Source: Paraoerskovia marina DSM 21750 (lineage in GTDB: Bacteria > Actinomycetota > Actinomycetes > Actinomycetales > Cellulomonadaceae). Taken from it: a DNA stretch of 64,000 nucleotides. The stretch spans positions 186,001 through 250,000 of the forward strand of contig NZ_JNIY01000003.1 in the NCBI RefSeq assembly GCF_000701465.1. Reading direction: 5' to 3'. The notes below the pieces were generated by a model, which saw only the letters and a program-made list of their open reading frames with translations, did no database searches and was not told the DNA's origin. Position numbers and translations under genes: made by a program. Positions 44,824-53,491 of the stretch are shown here, piece after piece; position 1 is the first letter of the stretch, and each line of letters opens with the position of its first letter.

Positions 44824-45114
44824 TCAGCGGAGCGGATGCCACCGATTTCCCCAGCGGCGTGTGATGCGCGGCGGGGAGGTCTCGGCCAGGCCGTCGATGC
44901 GGTGGTAGACGTGCTGGCCGACCCGGGCGGCGTCGACGTCGGTGTCGGCCATGAAGCGGACCGTGATGCGTGCCTGGCCGCGGACCACGCCGATCTCGTT
45001 CGCCTCGACGGTCGCGAGCTCGGCGACGGCGTCGGCCGCCGTGGGGAGCACGCGCGCCGGGTCGACGCCGCGCTCCAGGACGCCGACGGCGAGCACCACG
45101 CGGTAGGAGGGCAT
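44824..45114 (-). CDS. Small conserved unknown protein coupled to FluC
   Basis: A 96-residue protein with an alternating beta-alpha pattern (YRVVLAVGVLERG, DPARVLPTAADAVAELATVEANEI, RITVRFMADTD, VYHRIDGLAETSPPRITRRWGNRW). I do not recognise it; it is not the DUF190 protein often found with CrcB. Its ATG overlaps the stop of the second fluoride channel gene by one base (TGATG), so it is the last gene of the usp-fluC-fluC operon. A role tied to fluoride export or its regulation is inferred from position only. Confidence 0.6.
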   Translation of the reverse strand: MPSYRVVLAVGVLERGVDPARVLPTAADAVAELATVEANEIGVVRGQARITVRFMADTDVDAARVGQHVYHRIDGLAETSPPRITRRWGNRWHPLR

Positions 45115-45482
45115 CAGAGTGCTCCGACGATCGCGAGCCCGACGGCGGAGGCCGCCACCGCGGCGACGAGCGTCCCGGCGGCGTTGGCGACGGCCAGCGG
45201 GGCGCGGTCGGACTGGACGAGTCGCACCGTCTCGACCATCGCCGTCGAGAAGGTGGTGAATCCTCCGCAGAACCCGGTGGCGGCGTACAGGTGCCAGGCG
45301 TCGGCGCCGTCGTGGAAGAGCACGATCCCCATGAAGATCCCGATCAGGAAGGAGCCGGCGACGTTGACGGCGAACGTCGCCCAGGGGAAGGCGGTGCGTC
45401 GCCGGGCGCGGATCGCGCCGTCGGTGACGAACCGGGCCGCCGCCCCGAGGCCGCCCGCGAGGCAGACGAGGACGAAGCTCAT
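45114..45482 (-). CDS. crcB: Fluoride channel FluC/CrcB (subunit 2)
   Basis: A 122-residue four-helix membrane protein of the FluC/CrcB family, with AFPWATFAVNVAGSFLIGI (the GN-box Asn) and TGFCGGFTTFSTAMVETVRL (GxTTFST motif that lines the Na+ site and fluoride pore). FluC works as an antiparallel dual-topology dimer; actinobacteria often encode two different subunits, as here. ATG 45482 overlaps the stop of subunit 1 (ATGA); the longer frame to 45509 is less likely. It exports F- passively down its gradient. Confidence 0.92.
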   Translation of the reverse strand: MSFVLVCLAGGLGAAARFVTDGAIRARRRTAFPWATFAVNVAGSFLIGIFMGIVLFHDGADAWHLYAATGFCGGFTTFSTAMVETVRLVQSDRAPLAVANAAGTLVAAVAASAVGLAIVGAL

Positions 45483-45907
45483 GCCGCGGCCTGCCGTCGT
45501 GCCGCCCACCAGATCCCGGCGAAGCAGGCGAGGAACCCGCCGAGGAGCGTGACCGCGGCGTACGCCGTGGCGACTCCGGCCGTGCCGCCGGAGACGAGGC
45601 GCTCGATCTCGAACGCGAGGCTCGAGAACGTGGTGAACCCACCGAGCACGCCCGTGCCGAGCCCGAGCCGCAGCCGCAGCAGACCGGTCGTCTCCGGACC
45701 GCGGCGCACGAGAGCCTCGGTCAGCAGTCCGAGCAGGAACGCGCCGAGGAGGTTCGCCGTCAGGGTCGCGACCGGCCAGCCACCCACGACGGGGAGGGCG
45801 AGCGCCAGGCCGTACCGTCCGGCGGTCCCGACGGCACCGCCGAGCGCGACGAGCGCGATCAACGAGCCGGTGGCGTACGGGGGGCGGGGGGAGGACGCCG
45901 TGCTCAC
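45479..45907 (-). CDS. crcB: Fluoride channel FluC/CrcB (subunit 1)
   Basis: A 142-residue FluC/CrcB-family four-helix protein: LGGAVGTAGRYGLAL, WPVATLTANLLGAFLLGLL and GTGVLGGFTTFSSLAFEIERL. It forms, with the next gene, a probable heterodimeric fluoride channel. The GTG start overlaps the stop of the UspA gene (GTGA), so the operon is usp-fluC-fluC-unknown. No fluoride riboswitch can be recognised upstream of the operon; the 9-bp gap to the RsbU-like stop leaves little room for one. Confidence 0.92.
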   Translation of the reverse strand: MSTASSPRPPYATGSLIALVALGGAVGTAGRYGLALALPVVGGWPVATLTANLLGAFLLGLLTEALVRRGPETTGLLRLRLGLGTGVLGGFTTFSSLAFEIERLVSGGTAGVATAYAAVTLLGGFLACFAGIWWAARRQAAA

Positions 45908-46410
45908 GGGCTCTCGGCGCGCTTGTCGTGGTGGAGGTTCGGGAGCACGACGACGGGGCGGTGCTGCGAGTGCGACAGCCGCCCGCCCAGGGCGTGCCCG
46001 ACGACGGTCTCGGCCCATCGGCCGAGGCCGGCCCGGTGCGTGCCGACGACGATCAGCGTGGCATCGAGCCGCTCCGCGACGGCCGCAAGACGGTCCGCGA
46101 TGTCCCCGGCCGTCGTCTCCAGCGTCCACGGCACGGCGAGAGGGGTGAGCTCGTCGGACAGCTCGAGTCGGAGGGACGCGACGGCGCTCGCCGCGTCGGC
46201 GGCACCGTCGGGGTCGATCGGCACGACCTCGGTCCTGCCGCCCTCGTGGACCAGCGCCTGCGCCGGGTCCACCCAGACGGCCACCAGGTCGACGCCCAGC
46301 CGTGCGGCGAGCTGCCCGGCCCGGCGGGCGACGTCCTCGCTCAGACCGGGATGCACGCCCACGACGACGGGGCCGTCGCCAGGACTGCCGGGTGCGGGGG
46401 TGGTCGTCAT
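45904..46410 (-). CDS. Universal stress protein (UspA family)
   Basis: A 168-residue single-domain universal stress protein: VVVGVHPGLSEDVARRAGQLAARLGVDLVAVWVD and the ATP-binding end VVGTHRAGLGRWAETVVGHALGGRLSHSQHRPVVVLP (G-2x-G-9x-G(S/T) variant). It probably binds ATP and helps survival under stress. It is the first gene of the fluoride-channel operon and starts ten bases after the RsbU-type gene ends, so read-through from that gene is likely. Confidence 0.9.
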   Translation of the reverse strand: MTTTPAPGSPGDGPVVVGVHPGLSEDVARRAGQLAARLGVDLVAVWVDPAQALVHEGGRTEVVPIDPDGAADAASAVASLRLELSDELTPLAVPWTLETTAGDIADRLAAVAERLDATLIVVGTHRAGLGRWAETVVGHALGGRLSHSQHRPVVVLPNLHHDKRAESP

Positions 46411-46419
46411 GACGTCACG

Positions 46420-48612
46420 CTATCGCCGCGTACCGACCTGCGCGTTGCTGGACAGCCGCCCGCGGCGCTCGGCCTCGCGGGGGATCTCGAACCACACCTG
46501 CTTGCCGTTCTCGTGGAGGTCCACGCCCCACGACGTCGCGAACCGGTCGACGAGCTGCATGCCGCGCCCCCCGGCGTCGTACAGCCCGGGTTCGCGGATC
46601 ACGGGGTTGTCGGTCGAGCTGTCCTCGACCTCGAGGCGGATCATGTGGTCGTCGATCCGGATGCGCAGGTGCACGGGGGGCGACCCGTGCTGCAGGGCGT
46701 TGGTCACGACCTCGCTGGTCAGGAGCATGACGTCGCGGCGTCGGCTGTGCGGGACCTCGCAGCTGTCGAGCAGGTCGTCCACCCATCGGCGCGCACGCCC
46801 GGCGGAGTCGAGACGGTCGGGCAGGTCCCGCTCGGCGCGGAGGGGGCGTGCGTCCGTCGCCGAGGGCGAGGCGATGCCGTGCCGCACGCGCACGGCGAGG
46901 ACCGCGACGTCGTCCTGCTGGTGGGACAGGACCTGGCGCACGAGCGACGACGGCAGCCCGCCGGTCGGCCCGTCGCCGTAGGCGTGGAGCGCGTCGAGCA
47001 CCGAACCGAAGTCCATGCCGGTGGTCGCGGTCCGCTGCTCGACGAGTCCGTCGGTGTAGAGCAGGAGGGTGTCGCCCGGGTCGAGGTGCGCCGTGTGGTC
47101 GACCCGCCGTGACTCCGGCCGGATGCCCAGCATCATGTCCGACTGCCCGGACAGGAGCTCCGCGGCATCCTCCCCGCGGCGCACGAGCGGCGGGAGGTGG
47201 CCGGCGCTCGACCACGTGAGCTCGTACCCCTCCTGCCCCGGGCGCCGCTCGAGCCGGGCGACGATCGCGGTGCCCGTCGCGCCGAGGCCCAGGCCGGCGT
47301 TCGCCCGGTCCAGGAGACCGAGAAGGATCGCGGGCGACTCGTCCTGGCTCCACGCGAACGTCCGGAGCATCGAGCGCAGCTGGCCCATCAGTGCGGCGGC
47401 GTGCATGTCGTGGCCGGTGACGTCGCCGATCATCAGCACGACGGTGTTCTCGTCGAGCACGACGGCGTCGTACCAGTCGCCCCCGACCTGGTCGAACTGC
47501 TTGGCCGGGGCGTACGTCGACGCCAGCTCGAGCCCGCGCACCGCCGGCAGGTCCGTGAGCATCGCGCTCTGGAGGGTCTTGGCGACCTCCCGCCGGTCCT
47601 CGACGATCCGCACGCGTTCGAGCGCCTGGGAGGTGTACCGACCGAGCGCCTCGGTGATCTCCTCCTCGTGGTGGTCCGGCGCGTGCGGCCCGTCCCACAC
47701 GAGCGTGATCACCCCCGCGAGGCGGCGCCGGGTGACGAGCGGGATCAGCACCCGAGCCCCCGTCGCCAGGTCGACGGCCTCGTCGGGGAACTCGGCCATC
47801 ACCTCGGCCGGGCTCGCGAAGAACCTGCGGATGCGGGTGCGGCAGACCGCGGCGCAGGGGGTGTCGCTGTCGAGCGGTGTGACGGTGCCGGCGCCGGCCT
47901 CGTCGGGCGGCACGAACCGGTTGGAGACCCGCGTGAGACTGCGCCCGTCGTGGTCCGCCAGCGCGAGGCGGGTCCACCGGGCACCGAGTCCGGCGCTCGC
48001 GACCCGCGCCAGGGTCTCCTCGACGTCGGCGACGGACTGGGCGTCCGAGAATGCCTCGCTCAGCATCAGCAGAGCCCGGCTGTGCCGGTTGGCGCGGACC
48101 GCGACGTGCTGGATCCGACGGGCGCGCTCCCGCTCGGCGCGAAGCCGAACCTCCGCGGAGCAGGCCGCCGCGACGTCGGCCAGGACGGCGAGATCCGTCT
48201 CGGACCATTCTCGGGGGACCGACGAGTACGCGCAGAGCGCGCCGACCGCGCGGTCGCGCATGTCGCGGACCGGGAACCCCGCGAAGGCGACGATGCCGTA
48301 CCCGGCGAGCACCTCGGCGTCGTCCGCGGGCACGGCCGTCCTGAGGTCCGCGACGACGTACGGGGTGTCCGTCTCGACGACGACGTGGCACATGGACCTG
48401 TCCAGCGGGATCCTGCGAGCGGTCTGGGCGGGCTCGGGCAGCCCGTCGGCACCGGGCAGCACCTGGTGGTCCGGCAGGAGGATGCTGACCGCGGCACCCG
48501 TGACGTCGAGCTCGCGGCGGACGAGCGACGCGAGCCGGTCGAACGACGGGTCGGGTGTGGCGTCGCCGAGTCCTGCCTCGACGAGCTCGCGCACCGATTC
48601 CGTCGTGCCCAT
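46420..48612 (-). CDS. GAF-PP2C (RsbU/SpoIIE)-HATPase stress-signalling protein
   Basis: A 730-residue soluble regulator. Order: GAF domain (about 25-160; CHVVVETDTPYVVADL), second GAF (about 190-345; TPCAAVCRTRIRRFF, GARVLIPLVTRRRLAGVITLVWDG), SpoIIE-type PP2C phosphatase (about 380-590; KQFDQVGGDWYDAVVLDENTVVLMIGDVTGHDMHAAALMG, LLLYTDGLVEQR), and an RsbW-like ATPase (about 610-720; TSEVVTNALQHGSPP, GRGMQLVDRFATSWG). One protein thus carries phosphatase and anti-sigma kinase activities of partner-switching, with GAF sensors for redox, light or ligands. It is a single gene with a divergent unknown protein. Confidence 0.92.
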   Translation of the reverse strand: MGTTESVRELVEAGLGDATPDPSFDRLASLVRRELDVTGAAVSILLPDHQVLPGADGLPEPAQTARRIPLDRSMCHVVVETDTPYVVADLRTAVPADDAEVLAGYGIVAFAGFPVRDMRDRAVGALCAYSSVPREWSETDLAVLADVAAACSAEVRLRAERERARRIQHVAVRANRHSRALLMLSEAFSDAQSVADVEETLARVASAGLGARWTRLALADHDGRSLTRVSNRFVPPDEAGAGTVTPLDSDTPCAAVCRTRIRRFFASPAEVMAEFPDEAVDLATGARVLIPLVTRRRLAGVITLVWDGPHAPDHHEEEITEALGRYTSQALERVRIVEDRREVAKTLQSAMLTDLPAVRGLELASTYAPAKQFDQVGGDWYDAVVLDENTVVLMIGDVTGHDMHAAALMGQLRSMLRTFAWSQDESPAILLGLLDRANAGLGLGATGTAIVARLERRPGQEGYELTWSSAGHLPPLVRRGEDAAELLSGQSDMMLGIRPESRRVDHTAHLDPGDTLLLYTDGLVEQRTATTGMDFGSVLDALHAYGDGPTGGLPSSLVRQVLSHQQDDVAVLAVRVRHGIASPSATDARPLRAERDLPDRLDSAGRARRWVDDLLDSCEVPHSRRRDVMLLTSEVVTNALQHGSPPVHLRIRIDDHMIRLEVEDSSTDNPVIREPGLYDAGGRGMQLVDRFATSWGVDLHENGKQVWFEIPREAERRGRLSSNAQVGTRR

Positions 48613-48759
48613 CGACCCAGTATCGCCACGATCCGGCACGAATGCCGGTATTCCCGCCGATCGGGATATGGCGCGTTGTAATTTCACCCCCCGTTGCGTG
48701 GCGTGGGTCACAGTCGCACACTGAGAGGGACCTGACTGCCCATCGAGGGGGTGTTCCCT

Positions 48760-49467
48760 GTGAACACTGCTGGAACCTACGACTCGCTCCCACTGCTCGG
48801 CCGTGGGCGCCATCGAAACCCGCGCCGGGGCGCGTGCTTCATGGAGCTCGCGTCCTACCTGGCGGGGGAGAAGTGGTCCGACCACCCCGCCTGCACGCAC
48901 CCGACGCTCGCGCTGATGGCCCGCGCGATCAACGACCTCACGACCAACGCCGCCCGGCCCCGACTCGCCGTCCTGGTCCCGTCGGTGATCGGTCTCAACA
49001 GCACCGACCCGTCGTGGACCGTCCGGATCGCGCTCCGCGCGGCGACGACGGCGATGCCCATCGCCGCCGACGACCGTCAGCAGACCTTGGCCGTGGCCAT
49101 CGTCGGCGCAGAGCGGATGCTCGACGACCTGGAAGGGCGCCCGGCCGGGACGCTCACCCCGCGGTCCGTCGAGGCGCTCGACGCCGCACCCCGCACGGCG
49201 GCGTGGGCCCGGGAGTTCGCCGGCGACGCACGGATCCGCAGGGCACGGTTCTTGCGTGACGCCGCCCCCAGCATCGTGGCGGTCTCCGTCCAGGCGATCG
49301 CCGAGTCGGCGACGTTCGACGCCGACCAGGTGATGCACGACCTGCTCTCCGACACGATCGACGAGTGCCGGGTGTGGGACGGGTCGGCAGATCTGCCCGT
49401 GCCGAGCCTGGTCCCCGAGGACTGGGTCGAGCGCGTCCGTCCGGCAGGCCCGACCAGCGCGGCCTAG
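48760..49467 (+). CDS. Conserved actinobacterial hypothetical protein
   Basis: A 235-residue protein, not recognised. Its conserved core seems to be FMELASYLAGEKWSDHPACTHPTLALMARAINDLTTN (positions about 28-64), followed by a long helical region (WTVRIALRAATTAMPIAADDRQQTLAVAIV and on). Cys/His residues around WSDHPACTHP could bind a metal. GTG 48760 is preferred, with GAGGGGG 9-15 bases upstream; GTG 48751 would lie directly behind that site. It is divergent from the GAF-PP2C gene and overlaps the stop of the acyl-CoA ligase by four bases (CTAG). No signal peptide. Confidence 0.65.
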   Translation: MNTAGTYDSLPLLGRGRHRNPRRGACFMELASYLAGEKWSDHPACTHPTLALMARAINDLTTNAARPRLAVLVPSVIGLNSTDPSWTVRIALRAATTAMPIAADDRQQTLAVAIVGAERMLDDLEGRPAGTLTPRSVEALDAAPRTAAWAREFAGDARIRRARFLRDAAPSIVAVSVQAIAESATFDADQVMHDLLSDTIDECRVWDGSADLPVPSLVPEDWVERVRPAGPTSAA

Positions 49468-51194
49468 TTCGCGCGGGCCATCAGGTCGTCCCGCAGCACG
49501 CGGCGCAGCACCTTGCCGATCTGCGAGCGAGGCAGCTCGGGCACGATCACGATCTCCCGCGGCAGGGCGTAGCGGGCGAGCACCGCCTCGCAGTGCGCCC
49601 GGACGGCCTCGAGCGTGGGCAGCGTGCCGCCGTCGACGACGAGCGCTGCGGCGACGTGCTCGCCGGACCGCTGATCGGGCAGGCCGACGACGGCGGCCTC
49701 CCGCACGCCGGGGAACGCACGGAGCACGTCCTCGACCTGGGACGGGAAGACCTTGAAGCCGTTGGTCACGATCATCTCCTTGACCCGGTCGACGAGCGTC
49801 ACGACCCCCTCGGGACTCATGGTCACCACGTCGCCCGTGCGGATCCAGCCGTCGGAGGTCAGCACCTGCGCGGTCTCCTCCGGGTTCTCCCAGTAGCCCG
49901 CGAAGACCTGGGGCCCGCGGACGAGCAGCTCGCCGCGTCGGACGCCGGCGTCGTCCGGTGCAGCCTCGTCGTCCGTGCCGGCGGCACCCTGCGGGACGAT
50001 CCGGATCTCGGTCGACGGGAAGGGCAGCCCGAGCGTGCCGGGCCGGCGCTCGGCGGAGCAGGGGTTGCCGATGCTGATCGGGGAGGTCTCCGTCATCCCG
50101 TACCCCTCGATCAGCAGCCCGCCGGTGGCCGACTCCCAGCGGGCCGCCGTCGTGGGGGAGATCGGCATCGCGCCACCGATCGAGATGCGGGCGGTGGAGA
50201 AGAACGGCGTTCCGTCGGCGCGGGGCGGCTGCTGCTCGGCGGCCGTCGCGAGGCGGTCGAACATCGTCGCGACGCCAGGGACGAACGTCGCGGGACGGCG
50301 TCGCTGCGCGTCGACGACCGCGTCGACGTCGAAGGTCGGGAAGATGACGAGCGTCGCGCCGATCCGGGCCGCGAGGGTCAGGCACAGGGTCAGGCCGAAC
50401 GCGTGGAAGAACGGGAGTGCGCCGTAGACGACCTCGGCACCCGGGGCGAAGCCCGCCCAGGCGATGCCCTGTGTCGAGTTGGCGACCAGGTTGCGGTGCG
50501 TCAGCTCGGCGGCCTTCGGCGTGCCGGTGGTGCCACCCGTGAAGAGCAGGAGGGCGGTGTCCGACGCCGCGGGCCGGGGGTGGTCGGCCGGGAGCGGGGC
50601 GGCCGCGCGGGTCAGCGTCTCCCACCGCGGCGTCCCGGCCGGCACGGTGGCCTGCATCGCGGCACGGAGCCTGCGCGCACGGGCGACGGGCAGGCGTAGC
50701 GCGAGGCGCTTGGCGAGCGGAAGGTCCCGCGCCATGTCGACGGCCACGACGTGCGCGACGTCCGTCCGATGCCGGACCCCCAGGACCGCGTCGAGCGCGA
50801 CGGTCCACACGAGCGCCACGGTGGAGCCGGTCGTGACCATCTGGTCGCCGAGCTGCTCGGCCGTGTGCGTCGGGTTGTGCTCGACCGCGACCGCTCCGAC
50901 GCGGAGCGTGGCGTAGAACGCGACGACGTGCGCCGTGCAGTTCGGCAGGACGAGGGAGACACGGTCCCCGGGCCGCACACCGAGCTCCAGGAGGGCGCTC
51001 GCGGCGCGGTCGACGGCGGCGTCGAGCTCGGCGTAGGTCGTCGCCCTCCCGAAGAAGTCGAGGGCGACGTGCTCGGGCCAGCGAGCCGCGGCGTCGCGCA
51101 GGCCCGCGTGGACGTCCTCGTCCGGCACCTCGACCTCGGCGGGGACTCCGGCGGGGTAGTGCGCGAGCCAGGGGCGGTCCGGTGAAGTGGTCAC
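49464..51194 (-). CDS. Long-chain fatty-acid-CoA ligase (FadD-like)
   Basis: A 576-residue adenylate-forming enzyme: P-loop LLFTGGTTGTPKAAELTHRNL, FFHAFGL, GYGMTETSP, RTGDVVTMSPEG, VDRVKEMIVTNGFKVFPSQVED and the C-terminal lysine in SQIGKVLRR. It activates a fatty acid to acyl-CoA with ATP; chain length cannot be read. The promoter holds AACCTACG-GTTG-CGTAGGTT (51206-51225), sharing its core with the desaturase operator at 21520, so the two genes probably belong to one lipid regulon. Confidence 0.92.
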   Translation of the reverse strand: MTTSPDRPWLAHYPAGVPAEVEVPDEDVHAGLRDAAARWPEHVALDFFGRATTYAELDAAVDRAASALLELGVRPGDRVSLVLPNCTAHVVAFYATLRVGAVAVEHNPTHTAEQLGDQMVTTGSTVALVWTVALDAVLGVRHRTDVAHVVAVDMARDLPLAKRLALRLPVARARRLRAAMQATVPAGTPRWETLTRAAAPLPADHPRPAASDTALLLFTGGTTGTPKAAELTHRNLVANSTQGIAWAGFAPGAEVVYGALPFFHAFGLTLCLTLAARIGATLVIFPTFDVDAVVDAQRRRPATFVPGVATMFDRLATAAEQQPPRADGTPFFSTARISIGGAMPISPTTAARWESATGGLLIEGYGMTETSPISIGNPCSAERRPGTLGLPFPSTEIRIVPQGAAGTDDEAAPDDAGVRRGELLVRGPQVFAGYWENPEETAQVLTSDGWIRTGDVVTMSPEGVVTLVDRVKEMIVTNGFKVFPSQVEDVLRAFPGVREAAVVGLPDQRSGEHVAAALVVDGGTLPTLEAVRAHCEAVLARYALPREIVIVPELPRSQIGKVLRRVLRDDLMARAN

Positions 51195-51205
51195 TACGCT
51201 ACCGT

Positions 51206-51225
51206 AACCTACGGTTGCGTAGGTT
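51206..51225. promoter_or_regulatory. AACCTACG-N4-CGTAGGTT operator upstream of the acyl-CoA ligase
   Basis: A perfect inverted repeat with eight-base arms and a four-base centre, 12-31 bp upstream of the ligase ATG. The inner CCTACG-N4-CGTAGG equals the dyad before the desaturase (21520-21535). A TetR-family fatty-acid regulator (FadR/DesT-like role) is the likely binder, encoded outside the recognisable genes here. Confidence 0.7.
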
Positions 51226-51260
51226 TGGTGCAGGCCGGCCCGCGGATGGGCCCGGTGCCG

Positions 51261-51968
51261 TCACCGCATCCGGCTGAACGCCTCTGCGTCCTTGACCTGT
51301 CCGGCGACGATGATCGTGTCGTCGGCCTCGAGGCACGTGTCGTTGCTGGCGTAGCTCCACGACCTTCCCTGCGGGCGCCGCGCGACCACGGTCACGCGGT
51401 GTCGGGAACGGATGTCGGTCTGCGCGATCGGCGTCCCGACGTACCGTGCGGGCGGCGTCGTCTTGACCATCGCGAACCCGTCCTCGAACTCGACGTAGTC
51501 CTGCACCGATCCGCGCACCAGGTGTGCGACCCGCTTGCCCATGTCGTGCTCCGGGTAGACCACGTGCGGCACGCCCAGCTGGTCGAGGATCTGGCCGTGC
51601 TCGTCGCTGATCGCCTTGGCCCACACCTCGATCCCGCCGTAGCGCAGCAGGAGCGACGTGGTCAGGATCGACGACTCCAGGTGGGAGCCGATGCCGACCA
51701 CCGCGCGGTCGTACTCGGGCACGCCGAGCTGACGCAGCGCCTCGTCCTTGGTCGAGTCGGCGCGCACGACGTGCGTCAGGTGCCCGTCGAGCGCCTGGAC
51801 CACCTCCTCGCGGGCGTCGATCCCCAGCACCTCGATGCCGGACTTCATCAGCTCGAGCGCGAGGGAGCGGCCGAACCGGCCGAGCCCGATGACGACGACC
51901 GAGTCGGCGTCCGCGAGGCTCTGCGGCACGCGCTGCGGGAGCCATGACGACTTCGATGACCTAGCCAA
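51261..51968 (-). CDS. ktrA: Potassium channel regulatory subunit (KtrA/TrkA RCK domain)
   Basis: A 235-residue RCK protein: Rossmann entry VVVIGLGRFGRSLALELMKSGIEVLGID (about 25-50) with TSLLLRYGG and a C-terminal RCK_C (SRHRVTVVARRP ... DDTIIVAGQ). It forms the NAD(H)/ATP- and c-di-AMP-binding ring that gates KtrB. A TTG start at 51968 overlaps the KtrB stop by eight bases; a later GTG (about 51927) would also preserve the Rossmann domain. It is co-transcribed with the KtrB gene. Confidence 0.88.
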   Translation of the reverse strand: MARSSKSSWLPQRVPQSLADADSVVVIGLGRFGRSLALELMKSGIEVLGIDAREEVVQALDGHLTHVVRADSTKDEALRQLGVPEYDRAVVGIGSHLESSILTTSLLLRYGGIEVWAKAISDEHGQILDQLGVPHVVYPEHDMGKRVAHLVRGSVQDYVEFEDGFAMVKTTPPARYVGTPIAQTDIRSRHRVTVVARRPQGRSWSYASNDTCLEADDTIIVAGQVKDAEAFSRMR

Positions 51969-53313
51969 TGATCGGCCTTTCCTTGGGGAGCTCGTACATG
52001 CGGCGCCGGCGGCGCAGCACCAGGGCGGTGGCGAGCGTGATGGGCCCGAGCCGTCCCATGAACATCAGGGCGACCAGGATGAGCTGGGCCGCCGTCGGGA
52101 GGTCGGGCGTGATGCCCGTCGACAGCCCGACGGTCGCAAACGCGGAGATGACCTCGAACAGCGTGCGGTCGAGCCCGAAGTCCTCCATCGCCAGCAGGAT
52201 CATCGTCGACCCCACGACGGCAGCCATCGCCAGGAGCGCGACGCTGATCGCCTGGCGGTGGGTGGTGCGGGGCAGGCGCTTGCCGAGGACGTTGACCGCC
52301 GCCTCGCCACGCACCTCGGTCAGGATGATGAAGAACAGCACCGCGAACGTCGTGACCTTGATGCCTCCGGCCGTCCCGGCCGGGCCGGCGCCGATGAACA
52401 TGAGGATGTCCGTGCCGAACCAGCTCGTCGACGTCATCGCCGACGTGTCGATCGTGTTGAACCCCGCGGTACGCGTCATCGCCGAGTGCGTGAACGCCGC
52501 CAGCACCTTGCCACCGACGTCGAGGCGACCCAGCGTCGCCGGGTTCGCCCACTCCGTCGCGAGGAACAGCACGCTGCCGAGCGCGAGCAGCACGCCCGTC
52601 ATCAGCAGGACGATCCGGGTGTTCATCGACCAGTGCAGCACGCGACCGTGGTACCGCCGCAGCTGGTGCAGGACGGGGAACCCGAGCCCGCCGAGCACCA
52701 CGGCGCCGATGATCGGCAGGCAGATCCACGGATCCGCGACGTACCGGCTCAGACTGTCCGACCACAGCGCGAACCCGGCGTTGTTGAACGCCGAGACCGA
52801 GTGGAAGACAGCCAGCCACGCAGCCTGCAGCGGGTGCTCGCCGTACCCGATCCACCACCGCAGCCAGAGCACGAACGCCACCGCGAGCTCGATCAGCAGG
52901 GCCGTCCGCACCACGCCGATCAGGAGCCCCCGCACCCCGCCGATCGAGCCGGTCTTGGTCTCGGCGGCCGCCGAGAGGCGCGAGCGCATCCGCATCCGCC
53001 GCGTCACGAGCAGCCCCAGCGTGGTCGCGAACGTCATGATCCCGAGCCCGCCGACCTGGATCAGCAGCAGGATCACCAGCTGCCCGAACCCGCTCCAGTG
53101 CGTCGGGGTGTCGACGACGGTCAGGCCCGTCACGCAGACCGCGGAGGCCGCGGTGAACAGGGAGACCATGAAGTCGGCGGGCTCGTCGCCCGCCGTCGCG
53201 ACGGGCAGCATCAGGGCGAGCGTGCCGAGCACGAGCGCGCTGAAGAATCCGAGCACGATCATCTGTGCAGGGTGCAACCGGCGGAACCGGCGTCCTACCC
53301 GAGTCAGGGCCAC
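51961..53313 (-). CDS. ktrB: Potassium uptake channel subunit (KtrB/TrkH family)
   Basis: A 450-residue superfamily-of-K-transporters protein with four membrane-pore-membrane repeats. Pore signatures: AVCVTGLTVVDTP, SVSAFNNAGFALW, TRTAGFNTID and ATVGLSTGITPD; each has the conserved glycine of the selectivity filter. It couples Na+ or K+ gradient to K+ uptake and is gated by KtrA. The GTG start 53313 is followed by a basic N-terminus. The repeat cluster C begins 34 bp upstream of it. Confidence 0.93.
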   Translation of the reverse strand: MALTRVGRRFRRLHPAQMIVLGFFSALVLGTLALMLPVATAGDEPADFMVSLFTAASAVCVTGLTVVDTPTHWSGFGQLVILLLIQVGGLGIMTFATTLGLLVTRRMRMRSRLSAAAETKTGSIGGVRGLLIGVVRTALLIELAVAFVLWLRWWIGYGEHPLQAAWLAVFHSVSAFNNAGFALWSDSLSRYVADPWICLPIIGAVVLGGLGFPVLHQLRRYHGRVLHWSMNTRIVLLMTGVLLALGSVLFLATEWANPATLGRLDVGGKVLAAFTHSAMTRTAGFNTIDTSAMTSTSWFGTDILMFIGAGPAGTAGGIKVTTFAVLFFIILTEVRGEAAVNVLGKRLPRTTHRQAISVALLAMAAVVGSTMILLAMEDFGLDRTLFEVISAFATVGLSTGITPDLPTAAQLILVALMFMGRLGPITLATALVLRRRRRMYELPKERPIIG

Positions 53314-53347
53314 GACGCACGATCGTAGACCTGTCGTCGTTCGGCGG

Positions 53348-53491
53348 CTCGCCGGGTTTCGACGGGCTCAACCACCGTGGTCTGCCGCCGTGGGTCGAGC
53401 CTGTCGAGACCCGGACCACCTCGCCGGGTTTCGACGGGCTCAACCGCCGTGGTCTGCCGCCGTGGGTCGAGCCTGTCGAGACCCGGACCAC
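53348..53491. repeat. Intergenic repeat cluster C (72-bp tandem duplication)
   Basis: Two copies of a 72-bp unit (53348-53419 and 53420-53491) with one difference (accaccgtgg/accgccgtgg), and the start of a third. Each unit holds TTTCGACGGGCTCAACC and its inverted relative GTCGAGCCTGTCGAGAC. It sits between the divergent ktrB and malY starts, close to both promoters. Confidence 0.9.

Noticed and set aside
46411-46419. Fluoride riboswitch before the UspA-FluC operon
   Set aside because: The gap to the preceding gene is nine bases and no riboswitch core can be recognised within the end of that gene.
46420-50808. A single 1462-residue frame covering the PP2C protein and the acyl-CoA ligase region
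   Set aside because: Only the part from 48612 down is a coherent protein; the rest is the antisense or off-frame shadow of the gene at 48760 and of the ligase, caused by high GC.
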